A DNA stretch of 64,000 nucleotides from CALFXN01 sp937957815 (GTDB lineage Bacteria; Synergistota; Synergistia; Synergistales; Aminobacteriaceae). Shown piece by piece: positions 36,629 to 44,951 of the stretch. The stretch spans positions 45,125-109,124 of the forward strand of contig DAIQNX010000006.1 in NCBI GenBank assembly GCA_036788195.1, in the 5' to 3' direction. Every line of letters begins with the position of its first letter. Positions within the stretch are counted from its first letter, which is position 1. A model generated the notes under the pieces. The model had not been told where the DNA came from. It saw only the letters and a list, made by a program, of their open reading frames with translations, and searched no databases. A program made the position numbers and the translations under genes.

Positions 36629-38403
36629 GCCGTCCGCCCGCGGGCGTCGGCGATATTCCATTCGAGCGCGGCGAGCGCGCCCTCCCAGAGCCGTGCGAAA
36701 GTTCCCCCGGCCGCGATCAGATCGTCGAATCGGCCCTGTTCGACGATGCGGCCGTCGTCGAACACGAGGATGTTGTCCACGTGCGCGAGGGTTTTGAGGC
36801 GATGGGCGACGACGATGACGGTCCGGTCCGCGAGAAGTTCGTTCAGCGCCTCTTGGATGAGGCGCTCGTTTTCCGGGTCGGCGTAGCTCGTCGCCTCGTC
36901 GAGGATGACGACCGGCGAGTTCTTCAGGATCGCGCGTGCGATGGCGATCCGCTGCACCTGCCCTCCGGAAAGGCTCCGGTCGCCGGAAAGGACGGTCGAA
37001 TACCCGTCCGGGAGCGCCGCGATGAAGTCGTGCGCCCTGGCTGCGCGGGCGGCCCGCTCGACGTCGGCGAAGGGCGCCGTGCGGTTTCCCATCCGAATGT
37101 TCTCCTCGATCGTTCCCCGGAAGAGTTGCGATTCCTGGAAGCAGATCGACACGCGCCGGAGGATTTCGCGGGTTCCGACGGACGGATAGGGCGCGTTTCC
37201 CATCCGGATCGTTCCGCTCGTCGGATCGTAGAATCGCGCGGCGAGAAGCGCCGCGGTCGTCTTCCCAGCGCCCGAGGGGCCCGCGAACGCCGTGATCGTC
37301 CCCGGACGCGCCTCTAACTCGAGGTTCGAGACGACCTGCGCCGAATCGTAGCCGAAACAGACCTTCGAGAAGGTGATCCCCTCCCCGGCGGGAACGATCG
37401 CGTCCCGGGGTTCCGGAAGGGGCGGCGTTTCGAGCACCGCGCGAAGGCGGGAAACGCCCCGCAGGTTCATGCTCATGATATTGGTCATGAAGAACAGGAG
37501 TCGAAACGCGGAAACGTAGGCGGGGCCCAGAATGAGCGTAATGAGAAACGCCGGAGCCGTGACGGCTCCCGTGAGATAGAGCGGTCCGCCGATCCCGAGG
37601 ATGAACAGCGAGCCGGATTCGAGCGTCGTGAAGAACCCTCCGTAGCCGTTCATGGCGCGGATCGTCCAGTTCTTCCAGAACTCGAAGTACTCGTCCACCG
37701 ACGTCCGGTAGTTCCCGAACGAAGAGGCCGTCCGGTTGAACGCGCGCACGACGCCCATGCCCCGGATGTATTCGATGATCGTCCCGTTCATCCGGGCGAG
37801 AAGGCGGTAGTATTCCGCCATGTTCCTGTCGTAATGCCGGAAGACGCTGACGAGGAACACGGGCGAGATGAGCAGGGGAATCAGCGAAACGACGGCGAGG
37901 CGCCAGTCGGCCGAAAGCAGGAGGATGAAGGTCGTCGCGGGGGTGGCGACGGCGCGCGTGATGTCCGGAATGTGATGCGCGATGAAGAGTTCGATCTTCT
38001 CGACGTCTTCCGTGAAGAGCTTTCTCGTGTCGCCGCTCGTCTGCTTCGTGAACCAGCCGAGCGGGATGTCGAGGAGCTTGCGGGCGAGGGCGTAGCGGAG
38101 GTCCCGGAGGATCCGGTACGCCGTCACGTGGGAGAATACCATCGAAAGCGCGTAGACGAGAATCTGTCCCGCGGCGGAGTACAGGATGAAGAACCCCCAT
38201 CGCGAAAGCGCCTCCTGCCCCGCGCCGCCTTCGAGAAGCGTCGAAATGAGGCGGAAGAGTCCGTAGAACGGGAGGACGGACAACACCCCCGAAACCGCGC
38301 TGATCGCGAGCGTGAGGACAAGGAGCCATCCGCCGCGCCGCGACACCGAAAGCAGGTAGCGGAAGAGGGCGCCGGTGGTTTCGCGTTCAGCGGCGGACGC
38401 CAT
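36625..38403 (-). CDS. ABC exporter, first half-transporter
   Basis: A 592-residue exporter subunit with six membrane helices in residues 25-310 and an ATPase domain: Walker A GPSGAGKTT, SICFQESQLF, signature LSGGQVQR, Walker B VVILDEATSYADPENE and AHRLKTL. Here Walker B is followed by SYAD instead of the usual SALD, a form seen in IrtA/YbtP-like siderophore transporters. ATG 38403 has GGGAG upstream. It pairs with the following gene (four-base overlap) and is preceded by the truncated methyltransferase and TetR genes. Confidence 0.9.
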   Translation of the reverse strand: MASAAERETTGALFRYLLSVSRRGGWLLVLTLAISAVSGVLSVLPFYGLFRLISTLLEGGAGQEALSRWGFFILYSAAGQILVYALSMVFSHVTAYRILRDLRYALARKLLDIPLGWFTKQTSGDTRKLFTEDVEKIELFIAHHIPDITRAVATPATTFILLLSADWRLAVVSLIPLLISPVFLVSVFRHYDRNMAEYYRLLARMNGTIIEYIRGMGVVRAFNRTASSFGNYRTSVDEYFEFWKNWTIRAMNGYGGFFTTLESGSLFILGIGGPLYLTGAVTAPAFLITLILGPAYVSAFRLLFFMTNIMSMNLRGVSRLRAVLETPPLPEPRDAIVPAGEGITFSKVCFGYDSAQVVSNLELEARPGTITAFAGPSGAGKTTAALLAARFYDPTSGTIRMGNAPYPSVGTREILRRVSICFQESQLFRGTIEENIRMGNRTAPFADVERAARAARAHDFIAALPDGYSTVLSGDRSLSGGQVQRIAIARAILKNSPVVILDEATSYADPENERLIQEALNELLADRTVIVVAHRLKTLAHVDNILVFDDGRIVEQGRFDDLIAAGGTFARLWEGALAALEWNIADARGRTA

Positions 38404-38599
38404 CGCGTTCGTCTCCCTTCGTGCGGATGTCGACGATCATCGGCGTGACGAAGACGTCGCGCGACGGATCGACGGCGCCGTTCGGATGCGTCGCGAGCCG
38501 CGGCTTAAAAGCGTCGGGTCGCAGGGCCTCCTCGGCCCGGTTGTAGAGCGTCCAGAGCATCGTCTCCGGAACGCCCGAAAGGGTGACGGTCGTTTCCAT
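38387..38599 (-). pseudogene. Truncated leucine-carboxyl-methyltransferase-like remnant
   Basis: METTVTLSGVPETMLWTLYNRAEEALRPDA matches the amino terminus of the SAM-dependent leucine carboxyl methyltransferase family in pieces (TVTLSGVPETML, YNRAEEALRPDA). After about 30 residues the match ends, and the frame runs on as KPRLATHPNGAVDPSRD to a stop inside the ABC gene. At about 70 residues it cannot be a methyltransferase (family about 270-300), so I read it as a deletion remnant. No ribosome site is visible. Confidence 0.45.
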
Positions 38600-38617
38600 A
38601 TTCACGAATGGCTCATT

Positions 38618-39211
38618 TCATTCTTCGACGGACAGGATTCGTCCGTGCTTTCGGGAGATTCCGCATGCGCNNNNNNNNNNNNNNNNNNNNNNNNNNNNNN
38701 NNNNNNNNNNNNNNNNNNNNNNNNNNNNNNNNNNNNNNNNNNNNNNNNNNNNNNNNNNNNNNNNNNNNNNTCCGCGTCCCGCGAGGGCGTCCATAAGCTC
38801 TTCTTCCCCGGGCCATGGAGCGCCGTTTCCCTCGAGGATCCCCCATTCCATGAGACGCATCCACTCGGGATGCGAATCCAGAAACCGGAAGTATCCGGCG
38901 AGTCCGCCCCTGATGAACAGGTCGAATTCTTCCTGCGGCAGGTCGAACTGCGGCCTCTGCGCGCGGAGGTATTCGGAGAAAACGTGTTCCCGGACGGCTT
39001 CGTAGAGTTTTTCCTTCGTTCCGAAGTGATACTGTATGAGACCGACGGAGATCCCGGATTCCGCTGACAGGTTGCGAAACGAGGTTCCGGCGAACCCGCG
39101 CCGCGAAAAGAGCTTCGCCCCGGCCTCGAGAACCAGGGAGCGCACTCGGTCGGACCGGCACGTTCCCCGCGACATCTTCTCCGATGTGGTTGCGTGTGGC
39201 GATGACGCCAT
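38618..39211 (-). CDS. TetR-family regulator, interrupted by gap
   Basis: The N-terminal DNA-binding domain is clear: VRSLVLEAGAKLFSRRGFAGTSFRNLSAE then GISVGLIQYHFGTKEKLYEAV (helix-turn-helix, about residues 20-70), followed by a helical ligand domain with HPEWMRLMEWGILEGNG. After about 145 residues the sequence runs into 100 N; a short end (CGISRKHGRILSVEE) follows the gap in the same frame if the gap length is as given. ATG 39211 has AAGGAGG upstream. It probably represses its own promoter and the downstream ABC exporter. Confidence 0.85.
   Translation of the reverse strand: MASSPHATTSEKMSRGTCRSDRVRSLVLEAGAKLFSRRGFAGTSFRNLSAESGISVGLIQYHFGTKEKLYEAVREHVFSEYLRAQRPQFDLPQEEFDLFIRGGLAGYFRFLDSHPEWMRLMEWGILEGNGAPWPGEEELMDALAGRGXXXXXXXXXXXXXXXXXXXXXXXXXXXXXXXXXXACGISRKHGRILSVEE
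38671..38770. other. Assembly gap (100 N)
   Basis: A 100-N run inside the tetR gene. The real length is unknown, so the joining of the C-terminal piece and of the ABC exporter region to tetR is not certain. Confidence 0.99.
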
Positions 39212-39247
39212 TGCTCTCGTCCTCCTTGTCGTACGATCGACAAGTTT

Positions 39248-39276
39248 TATATATCAAACATTCTTGGAATGCGCAA
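39248..39276 (-). promoter_or_regulatory. tetR promoter with palindromic operator
   Basis: Minus strand TTGCGC (39271-39276) and TATATA (39248-39253), 17 bases apart. CATTC-TTG-GAATG (39259-39271) is a 13-base palindrome in the spacer, a likely TetR operator. Confidence 0.55.
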
Positions 39277-39283
39277 GCCCCCG

Positions 39284-39331
39284 CGCGGCGTTTCGCCGAA
39301 TCCGGAGAGCGATCGGCGGAACCGCGTTTTT
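39284..39331 (+). terminator. Orphan terminator-like hairpin upstream of nicO
   Basis: CGCGG (39284-39288) with CCGCG (39322-39326) encloses CGCCG/CGGCG (39294-39298 and 39314-39318); five T follow. No plus-strand gene lies upstream, and the nicO promoter lies after it, so it may end read-through or a small RNA. Confidence 0.5.
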
Positions 39332-39354
39332 CCGGAAGATACGCCGAACATCCG

Positions 39355-39383
39355 TTTGCACCAATTTGAGTTTCAGGCATAAT
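39355..39383 (+). promoter_or_regulatory. Probable nicO promoter
   Basis: TTTGCA (39355-39360) and CATAAT (39378-39383) with 17-base spacing. An imperfect palindrome (CTGAT...ATCAG, 39430-39447 region) in the leader could be an operator. Confidence 0.45.
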
Positions 39384-39487
39384 ACACCGGGTGTTTTCCG
39401 GAGAGTCTTCCGTTCAAAGAAACTGATCCCCGGGAATCAGGCCGGTGCGGTTTCCGCGCGCTGGACGCCATAGGGAGGTAGTTGTAA

Positions 39488-40393
39488 ATGCAGATGAAGG
39501 ATACGGAAGAGACGACAGCCCGCTCCGAGAATGGGATTCCGAACGCTTTCGGAAAAAAGGCGGCTCCCGGAACCGGGGGAAAACGCATTGCGTCCGTTGG
39601 ACTCGCGCTTCTGGCCGTCGGAGTGTTTTTCGCGGTCCGATCGCATCCGGAGGTCTCGCGTGCGTTCGTCTCAATGGTGCGCTACTTCGACGGACTTGTC
39701 CGCTCGGGATTGCGGGGAATCCGGGAAAATCCGGCGCCCGGCGCGCTCCTTGCCTTCGGCGGCGTTTCGTTTCTTTACGGACTCGTCCATGCCGCAGGTC
39801 CGGGACACGGAAAGGCGCTTGTCGTCGCGTACTTTCTGCGCAGGCGACAATCGTGGAAACAGGCGTTCCTTCTTGCGGGGATCATCTCTTCGGTTCATAC
39901 GGTCGGCGCCATCGCGTTCTCGTTTCTTTTCGCGATGCTTCTGAAAGGGGCCGGAGCGTTTTTCAAAATCAAAATGCAAGGGTATTTCATCGTCGCAAGC
40001 GGCGTCGCGATTGCGATCATCGGATCCATTCTCCTGTTCCGGAAATATACGGGACGGGGCGACAACGAATCGCATGCGTCGCGCGTCGACAATCCCGTGT
40101 TGCTTGGTCTCCTGGCGGGGATCGTGCCGTGTCCGGCGGCCATGTTGATCATGATGTTCTCGATCGCGCACGGAATCATCGCGCCGGGGCTGATCTCGGT
40201 TCTCGGAATTTCGCTCGGGATGTTCCTGCTCCTCGGCGCGATCGGGGTGCTGACGATTTACGGCAGGGAGCGCGTTCTTCGCTCGCTCGACGGATCCGGC
40301 GACGGGATGGTTATCACGTCCGTGCTCGAGTATCTGTCCCTTGCCCTTGTCATCTCGATCGGTCTTCTGATGGTTTCGAGCATTCTCCTGTAG
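39488..40393 (+). CDS. NicO-family nickel/cobalt transporter
   Basis: A 301-residue inner-membrane protein with six to seven hydrophobic segments. The signature YGLVHAAGPGHGKALVVAYFLRRR (about 97-120, split) is the metal-binding helix of the NicO/RcnA group, and HTVGAIAFSF is the second conserved histidine region. Members export or import nickel or cobalt. The first 60 residues are variable. ATG 39488 is preceded by GGGAGG. It is followed 12 bases later by a DUF1007 gene, a common pairing in this family. Confidence 0.85.
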   Translation: MQMKDTEETTARSENGIPNAFGKKAAPGTGGKRIASVGLALLAVGVFFAVRSHPEVSRAFVSMVRYFDGLVRSGLRGIRENPAPGALLAFGGVSFLYGLVHAAGPGHGKALVVAYFLRRRQSWKQAFLLAGIISSVHTVGAIAFSFLFAMLLKGAGAFFKIKMQGYFIVASGVAIAIIGSILLFRKYTGRGDNESHASRVDNPVLLGLLAGIVPCPAAMLIMMFSIAHGIIAPGLISVLGISLGMFLLLGAIGVLTIYGRERVLRSLDGSGDGMVITSVLEYLSLALVISIGLLMVSSILL

Positions 40394-40405
40394 GAGCCGT
40401 TCTCC

Positions 40406-40954
40406 GTGCGACAGACTCTCCTTGCGTTGCTGCTGTGTTTGATGATCGCTTCTCATCCGGCCGCCGCGCATCCGCACCTTTTCATCAACGCCGGCGTAGG
40501 GCTCGTATTCACGGGAAACGAAGTCGCCGGAATTCACGTCAGATGGAAGTGGGACGAGTGGTGGAGCGAAGAAGTTACAGGCGGGTGCGACAGGGATCGG
40601 AACGGGAAGTTCAGCGCGTCGGAAAACGAGGCGGTTCGCCGCGATTTCTTCGACGGGGCCCGGGACGTCGGGTATTTCACCAAAGTTCGCGTCAACGGGA
40701 AGAAGGTTGCGTTCGGAAACGCGAAAGATTTCAGGGCGACGATCCTTTCCGACGGGTGCGTCGCGTACGAGTTCACGCTCTTTTTCAAGAAGAACGAAGC
40801 GGCGTGCGGCGCGATCGAAATCACTTTCAACGATGACACAATCTATACGGCTTTCGATGAAGAGGTCGACATCATCGGTGATGCGACGCGGATAAAAAGG
40901 AGCAAATCGGAAATCTATGAGGACTTTGGCGTCAGGGTGACGCTGGATCTCTGA
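40406..40954 (+). CDS. Exported DUF1007 protein
   Basis: A 182-residue periplasmic protein: signal peptide (1-22, ending SHPAAA) then HPHLFINAGVGLVFTGNEVAGIHVRW, where the HPHxFI start is the DUF1007 hallmark and probably binds metal. A calcium-loop-like DRDRNGKFSASENE follows near residues 63-76. DUF1007 proteins are encoded with NicO transporters and are thought to act as periplasmic partners. GTG 40406 is the start, with AGGAG 12 bases upstream. The stop is nine bases before a chemoreceptor remnant. Confidence 0.82.
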   Translation: MRQTLLALLLCLMIASHPAAAHPHLFINAGVGLVFTGNEVAGIHVRWKWDEWWSEEVTGGCDRDRNGKFSASENEAVRRDFFDGARDVGYFTKVRVNGKKVAFGNAKDFRATILSDGCVAYEFTLFFKKNEAACGAIEITFNDDTIYTAFDEEVDIIGDATRIKRSKSEIYEDFGVRVTLDL

Positions 40955-40962
40955 TCGGGCGC

Positions 40963-41289
40963 AGTCGGCAAGGGAACTGAGATGCGGGCGAATCCGGAGA
41001 CTTCGCGCGCACCGCTGACAGGATCCGGAGCATCGCGGCGTCCGCAGAGGAGCAGGCCGCCGCGAGCGAACAGGCGAGCGCCGGGATCGATCGCCTGACG
41101 AAGTCCACCGAGGAAGAAACGGAATCCGTCGATGCGATCCGCGACGCGGCCGTCGAGGTGTCGGCAGCATCGCGGATGACTGCGGGAGAATCCCGGTCTC
41201 TCGAAGAGGATGCGAGCGGTCTTCTTCGGGCGCTTTCGCGGTTCAGGACCGGAGATGCATATCGCTTGAGCCTTGGGAAGCAAGTCTGA
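40963..41289 (+). pseudogene. C-terminal remnant of a chemotaxis receptor
   Basis: The frame ending at TGA 41287 reads SIAASAEEQAAASEQASAG, IDRLTKSTEEETESVDAIRD and SRSLEEDASGLLRALSRFRTG, which match the last about 85 residues of the intact receptor at 31468 (IAAAAQEQAAASEQTAAG, IESVTKSIEEEIQSVEAIRD, SRSMEEEARGLLRVLDRFRTG). Upstream the similarity fades within 30 codons. There is no start codon, no sensor and no signalling tip. It is the third member of the same receptor family in the window. Confidence 0.82.
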
Positions 41290-41331
41290 AGGCATTTGCT
41301 GGTCGGCACGAAAAAACTTGCGAAAGATTCC

Positions 41332-41360
41332 TTGACATTTTCCGAATGAATCTGTACAAT
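41332..41360 (+). promoter_or_regulatory. Promoter of the T-box leader
   Basis: TTGACA (41332-41337) and TACAAT (41355-41360), spacing 17; the start is expected near 41367. Confidence 0.78.
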
Positions 41361-41366
41361 CCCCGC

Positions 41367-41645
41367 AATTCGATATGCGGAACGGCGATGATCCGCGATG
41401 CCGAGGGAGGAACTTTTCGACAGAGATGGACGTTCAGCGGCTGAAAGGCGTCCTCGAGAATTCCCGGTGGCCCAAAGCGCGGTGAGCCGGAACGGAAAGC
41501 CCCGCAAGGGGGGTGAAGTACGTTCCCGGTCTGATCCCACGTCACGGGGTTCGAGAGTCGTCATGCCTCCGGCATGGCGTCAGCAGGGTGGTACCGCGGG
41601 CTTTTCACAAGAGGCTCGTCCCTTCGGGGACGGGCCTCTTTTTTT
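41367..41645 (+). ncRNA. T-box leader RNA controlling the DAP/lysine operon
   Basis: The T-box sequence AGGGTGGTACCGCGGG (about 41585-41600) precedes a terminator. Stem I can be traced: GGC-GATGA-CCGCG pairs with CGCGG-TGA-GCC as a kink-turn, and an AGAGA bulge faces the distal helix GGACG/CGTCC. The 3' strand of the specifier region reads CCCAAAGCG (41471-41479), which offers the lysine codons AAA or AAG next to the lower helix. The specifier assignment is inference. Uncharged tRNA should stabilise the antiterminator and allow expression of asd-dapA-dapB-dapH-lysC. Confidence 0.9.
41610..41645 (+). terminator. T-box terminator
   Basis: GAGGCTCGTCCC pairs with GGGACGGGCCTC (one G-T pair) around TTCG, followed by seven T. 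Confidence 0.88.
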
Positions 41646-41684
41646 ACTGACCGTCAGGTCGGACAGCAGAGGGAGGAATGCGAG

Positions 41685-42653
41685 ATGCGTGCAGCGGTGG
41701 TCGGAGCGACGGGCGAAGTGGGGCGCATGATGACGCGCGTGCTCGAGGAGCAGCGCGTTTTCCCCGACGAACTGGATCTTTTTGCGTCGGCGAAGAGTGC
41801 GGGGACTGAAGTTGCCTTCAACGGAAGGAAACTCGCGGTGAAAGAGCTGACGAAAAAATCCATGAAAGCCGGGTACGACTATCTTCTGTTTTCCGCGGGG
41901 GCAACCGTGTCGAGGGAATTCGCACCCGTCGCGGCCGAGGCGGGGTCGGTCGTGATCGACAACTCGTCGGCGTTCCGGATGGATCCGGCCGTTCCGCTCG
42001 TCGTACCGGAGATCAACGGCCCGCTGCTCGCGGGCTACCGGGGCATCGTGGCGAACCCGAACTGCTCGACGATCCAGATGGTGCTGTCGCTGTCGAACGT
42101 CCACTCGCGGTTCGGCGTCCGGTCGATCGTCGTGAGCACGTACCAGTCCGTCTCCGGCGCGGGGAAGAACGGGATGAACGAACTCGAGGAGCAGATCCTG
42201 GGGCACATCGCGCCGAAGAAGTTCGTGAAGCAGATCCACCTCAACGTCGTGCCGCAGATCGGATCGGTCCTCGAGAACGGGTTCACCGACGAGGAGATGA
42301 AGATGGTGAACGAGACGCGGAAGATCTTCTCGGATCCCGACATCGCCGTCTGGCCGACGACGGTTCGCGTTCCCGTGCTCTACGGGCACTCGGAGGCGAT
42401 CCTCGTCGAGACGCGCCGTCCCTCTTCGGTCCCGGAGATCTGCGAGGCCGTCGAAGAGACGGAGAACGTCATTCTCGTCGACGATATGGTCACGCCGCTC
42501 GAGGCGGCGGGGAGCGATGCGGTGTACGTCGCGCGCGTGCGGGCCTTCGACGCGACGCGGTTCCTTCTGTGGAACGTGGCGGACAACATCAGGGTCGGGG
42601 CCGCGACGAACGCGGTGCGGATCCTGAAGAAGCATAGAGAACTGAACGCATAA
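41685..42653 (+). CDS. asd: Aspartate-semialdehyde dehydrogenase
   Basis: Reduces aspartyl phosphate to aspartate semialdehyde with NADPH, the branch-point substrate for lysine, threonine and methionine. The 322 residues begin MRAAVVGATGEVGRMM (dinucleotide motif GATGEVG, 8-14), with the active-site cysteine 127 in VANPNCSTIQM and a catalytic histidine in YGHSEA. ATG 41685 follows GGGAGG. It is the first gene behind the T-box, 17 bases before dapA. Confidence 0.96.
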   Translation: MRAAVVGATGEVGRMMTRVLEEQRVFPDELDLFASAKSAGTEVAFNGRKLAVKELTKKSMKAGYDYLLFSAGATVSREFAPVAAEAGSVVIDNSSAFRMDPAVPLVVPEINGPLLAGYRGIVANPNCSTIQMVLSLSNVHSRFGVRSIVVSTYQSVSGAGKNGMNELEEQILGHIAPKKFVKQIHLNVVPQIGSVLENGFTDEEMKMVNETRKIFSDPDIAVWPTTVRVPVLYGHSEAILVETRRPSSVPEICEAVEETENVILVDDMVTPLEAAGSDAVYVARVRAFDATRFLLWNVADNIRVGAATNAVRILKKHRELNA

Positions 42654-42670
42654 TACGGGAGGTGCGGACG

Positions 42671-43555
42671 ATGTTCAGAGGTACGGGTACGGCGGCGGTC
42701 ACTCCTTTCAGGAACGGAAGCGTGGATTTCGAGGCGTTCGGGAAGTTCCTGAACTGGCAGATCGATTCGGGCGTGGAGTTCCTCGTCATCCTCGGGACGA
42801 CGGGCGAAGCGGCGACGATGACGGCGGATGAACGCAGGGAGATCGTCTCCTTCGCGGTGAGGACGGCGAACAAGCGGGTTCCGGTCGTCATCGGGACGGG
42901 ATCCAACAGTACGGCGGCGACGATCGAACTGTCGAAGGCGGCCTTCGCGCTCGGCGCGGACGGCGTTCTCGTCGTCACCCCCTATTACAACAAGCCGACG
43001 CAGGAAGGGCTCTTCCGGCACTACAAGGCGGTCGCAGAATCCATCTCCGGCCCGCTCGTGATCTACAACGTCCCGGGGCGCACGGGGGTCAACATGCTTC
43101 CCGATGCCGTAATCCGATGCGCGGCGATCCGGAACGTCGTCGGGGTCAAGGAGGCGTCGGGCAACATGGCGCAGATCGACGAACTCATCCGGGGCGTCCG
43201 GAAGGTCCGTCCCGATTTCGCGGTGCTCTCCGGCAACGACGACCAGGCGTTCCATCTCGTCTGCTCGGGCGGCGACGGACTGATCTCGGTGCTCTCGAAC
43301 GCCATGCCGAAGGAGACGTCCGACATGGTGCGCCTGGCGCTCGACGGCCGGATGAAGGACGCGCGCGACCTCCACATGCGCCTCTTCCCGCTCATGAAGA
43401 ACCTGTTCATCGAGACGAACCCGATCCCCGTCAAGTACGCGGTCAGCCGCCTCGGCTTCTGCGCGAACGAACTCCGGCTGCCGCTCGTCGAGGCGACCGC
43501 GAAGTGCATGTCGGTGATCGACGCGAACATGGCGGAGTGCGGAGCGCACGCATGA
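42671..43555 (+). CDS. dapA: 4-Hydroxy-tetrahydrodipicolinate synthase
   Basis: Condenses pyruvate with aspartate semialdehyde. The 294 residues form the usual barrel: GTTGEAATM near 42-50, tyrosine 132 in IYNVPGRTG and the Schiff-base lysine 160 in VVGVKEASGN. ATG 42671 is chosen over the in-frame GTG 42662 because GGGAGG is well spaced for it. The stop overlaps dapB (ATGA). Confidence 0.96.
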   Translation: MFRGTGTAAVTPFRNGSVDFEAFGKFLNWQIDSGVEFLVILGTTGEAATMTADERREIVSFAVRTANKRVPVVIGTGSNSTAATIELSKAAFALGADGVLVVTPYYNKPTQEGLFRHYKAVAESISGPLVIYNVPGRTGVNMLPDAVIRCAAIRNVVGVKEASGNMAQIDELIRGVRKVRPDFAVLSGNDDQAFHLVCSGGDGLISVLSNAMPKETSDMVRLALDGRMKDARDLHMRLFPLMKNLFIETNPIPVKYAVSRLGFCANELRLPLVEATAKCMSVIDANMAECGAHA

Positions 43556-44199
43556 GGTACGGAGTCGTCGGCTCGAGCGGCCGGATGGGGCAGGAACTCC
43601 TGAAGGTCTTCGCCGCGCACGAATGCGTCTACACGGCGGACGTCGACGGCGTCCGCGAGACCGGCGCGCCGCAGGTCGTCCTCGACTTCTCCTCGCCGAA
43701 GGCGCTTCCGATGACGATCGGCGCGTGCGAGCGCTTCCGGGCGGCGTGCGTCGTCGGGACGACCGCGCTCGGCGACGGAGACCTCGCGGCGCTGCGCGAC
43801 CTCGCGACGAGGGTTCCGGTCGTCCAGAGCTTCAACTTCTCGCAGGGCGTCACGATCCTGAAGATGATGCTCCGCTCGTTCGCGCCGCTCCTCTCGGGGT
43901 GGGACGCGGAGATCGTCGAGATGCATCACAACAAGAAAAAGGACGCCCCGTCGGGGACGGCGATTCTTCTCGGGCAAGCGACGGGGCGCGACTGCCCGAC
44001 GCACTCGCTGCGCCTGGGCGGCGTTCCCGGCGACCATTCGGTCGTCTTCGCGAACGACGGCGAGGTTCTCGAACTGTCGCACCGGGCGATATCGCGCTCG
44101 GTCTTCACGCTCGGCGCGCTGCGCGCCGCGGAGTTCGCGCTCCGGGCGAAGCCCGGGTATTACACCTTCGAGGAGGTCATCGAATGCCGGAACGCGTAG
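43552..44199 (+). CDS. dapB: 4-Hydroxy-tetrahydrodipicolinate reductase
   Basis: NAD(P)H-dependent reductase after DapA. Dinucleotide motif GSSGRMG (7-13), substrate loop EMHHNKKKDAPSGTA (124-138) with the catalytic histidine and lysine, and C-terminal SRSVFTLGALRAAEF. At 215 residues it is shorter than most DapB proteins (240-270), because the loop after the first strands is reduced, yet all catalytic motifs are intact. It overlaps dapA by four bases and dapH by 16 bases. Confidence 0.94.
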   Translation: MRYGVVGSSGRMGQELLKVFAAHECVYTADVDGVRETGAPQVVLDFSSPKALPMTIGACERFRAACVVGTTALGDGDLAALRDLATRVPVVQSFNFSQGVTILKMMLRSFAPLLSGWDAEIVEMHHNKKKDAPSGTAILLGQATGRDCPTHSLRLGGVPGDHSVVFANDGEVLELSHRAISRSVFTLGALRAAEFALRAKPGYYTFEEVIECRNA

Positions 44200-44939
44200 A
44201 CCAGCCGGCCGCCGAACAACGGCCGGAACTGGACACCGGGGAGATCATCCGCTTCATCAAGGAATCGAAAAAGCGCACCCCCGTCCGCGTCTTCGTCTCC
44301 GGGAAGCTCAAGGGGGCCGACTGGGAGGGCGTCGCGTACGTCGGCGGCAACCGTTTCGGGCTGCTCACGGGAGACATGGCCGAGGTCATGGCGGTGGTCG
44401 AGGCGAACCGCGACCGCATCGAGGCGACGGACGTCGAGGTGCTCGCGCGGAACTCGGCCGTGCCGCTCGTCGATCTCACGCAATTCGAGGCGCGGATCGA
44501 ACCCGGCGCGATCATCCGCGACCGCGTGTCGATCGGAAAGGGCGCGGTCATCATGATGGGCGCCGTGATCAACATCGGCGCGGTCGTCGGCGAGGGGACC
44601 ATGATCGACATGAACGCGGTCCTCGGCGGACGCGCGCAGGTGGGGAAGAACTGCCACATCGGCGCCGGGGCGATCGTCGCGGGCGTGATCGAGCCCCCGA
44701 GCGCGACGCCGGTGGTCGTCGAGGACGACGTCCTCGTCGGCGCGAACGCCGTGATCCTCGAGGGCGTTCGCGTCGGAAAGAAATCAGTTGTCGCGGCGGG
44801 CGCGATCGTGACGGCCGATGTCCCGGCCGGAAGCGTCGTTGCCGGGTGTCCCGCGAAGGTGATCAAGAGAGTCGATGCGAAGACCGAGGGAAAGACGCAG
44901 ATCGTTCAGGCGCTGCGGGAACTCGGAAACGACAGGTAG
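44184..44939 (+). CDS. dapH: Tetrahydrodipicolinate N-acetyltransferase
   Basis: Acyl-transferase of the acetylase variant of the diaminopimelate pathway. The 251 residues have an alpha/beta N-terminal domain and a left-handed beta-helix made of hexapeptide repeats (about 95-225: GAVIMMGAVINIGAVVGEG then TMIDMNAVLGGRAQVGKN, and VGANAVILEGVRVGKKS). The length and EPPSATPVVVEDDV segment fit DapH better than the succinyl-type DapD (inference). ATG 44184 lies inside the dapB end, preceded by GAGGAGG. Confidence 0.9.
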   Translation: MPERVDQPAAEQRPELDTGEIIRFIKESKKRTPVRVFVSGKLKGADWEGVAYVGGNRFGLLTGDMAEVMAVVEANRDRIEATDVEVLARNSAVPLVDLTQFEARIEPGAIIRDRVSIGKGAVIMMGAVINIGAVVGEGTMIDMNAVLGGRAQVGKNCHIGAGAIVAGVIEPPSATPVVVEDDVLVGANAVILEGVRVGKKSVVAAGAIVTADVPAGSVVAGCPAKVIKRVDAKTEGKTQIVQALRELGNDR

Positions 44940-44951
44940 GGGGTCGGAAGG

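Noticed and set aside
34388..36886. Long plus-strand open frame opposite the ABC exporter genes
   Set aside because: Repeated RD/RE-rich composition, mirror of the real minus-strand genes, which show all ABC motifs.
41367..41645. Lysine riboswitch as an alternative to the T-box
   Set aside because: The T-box core sequence, AG bulge and kink-turn are explicit, while lysine-riboswitch blocks are missing.
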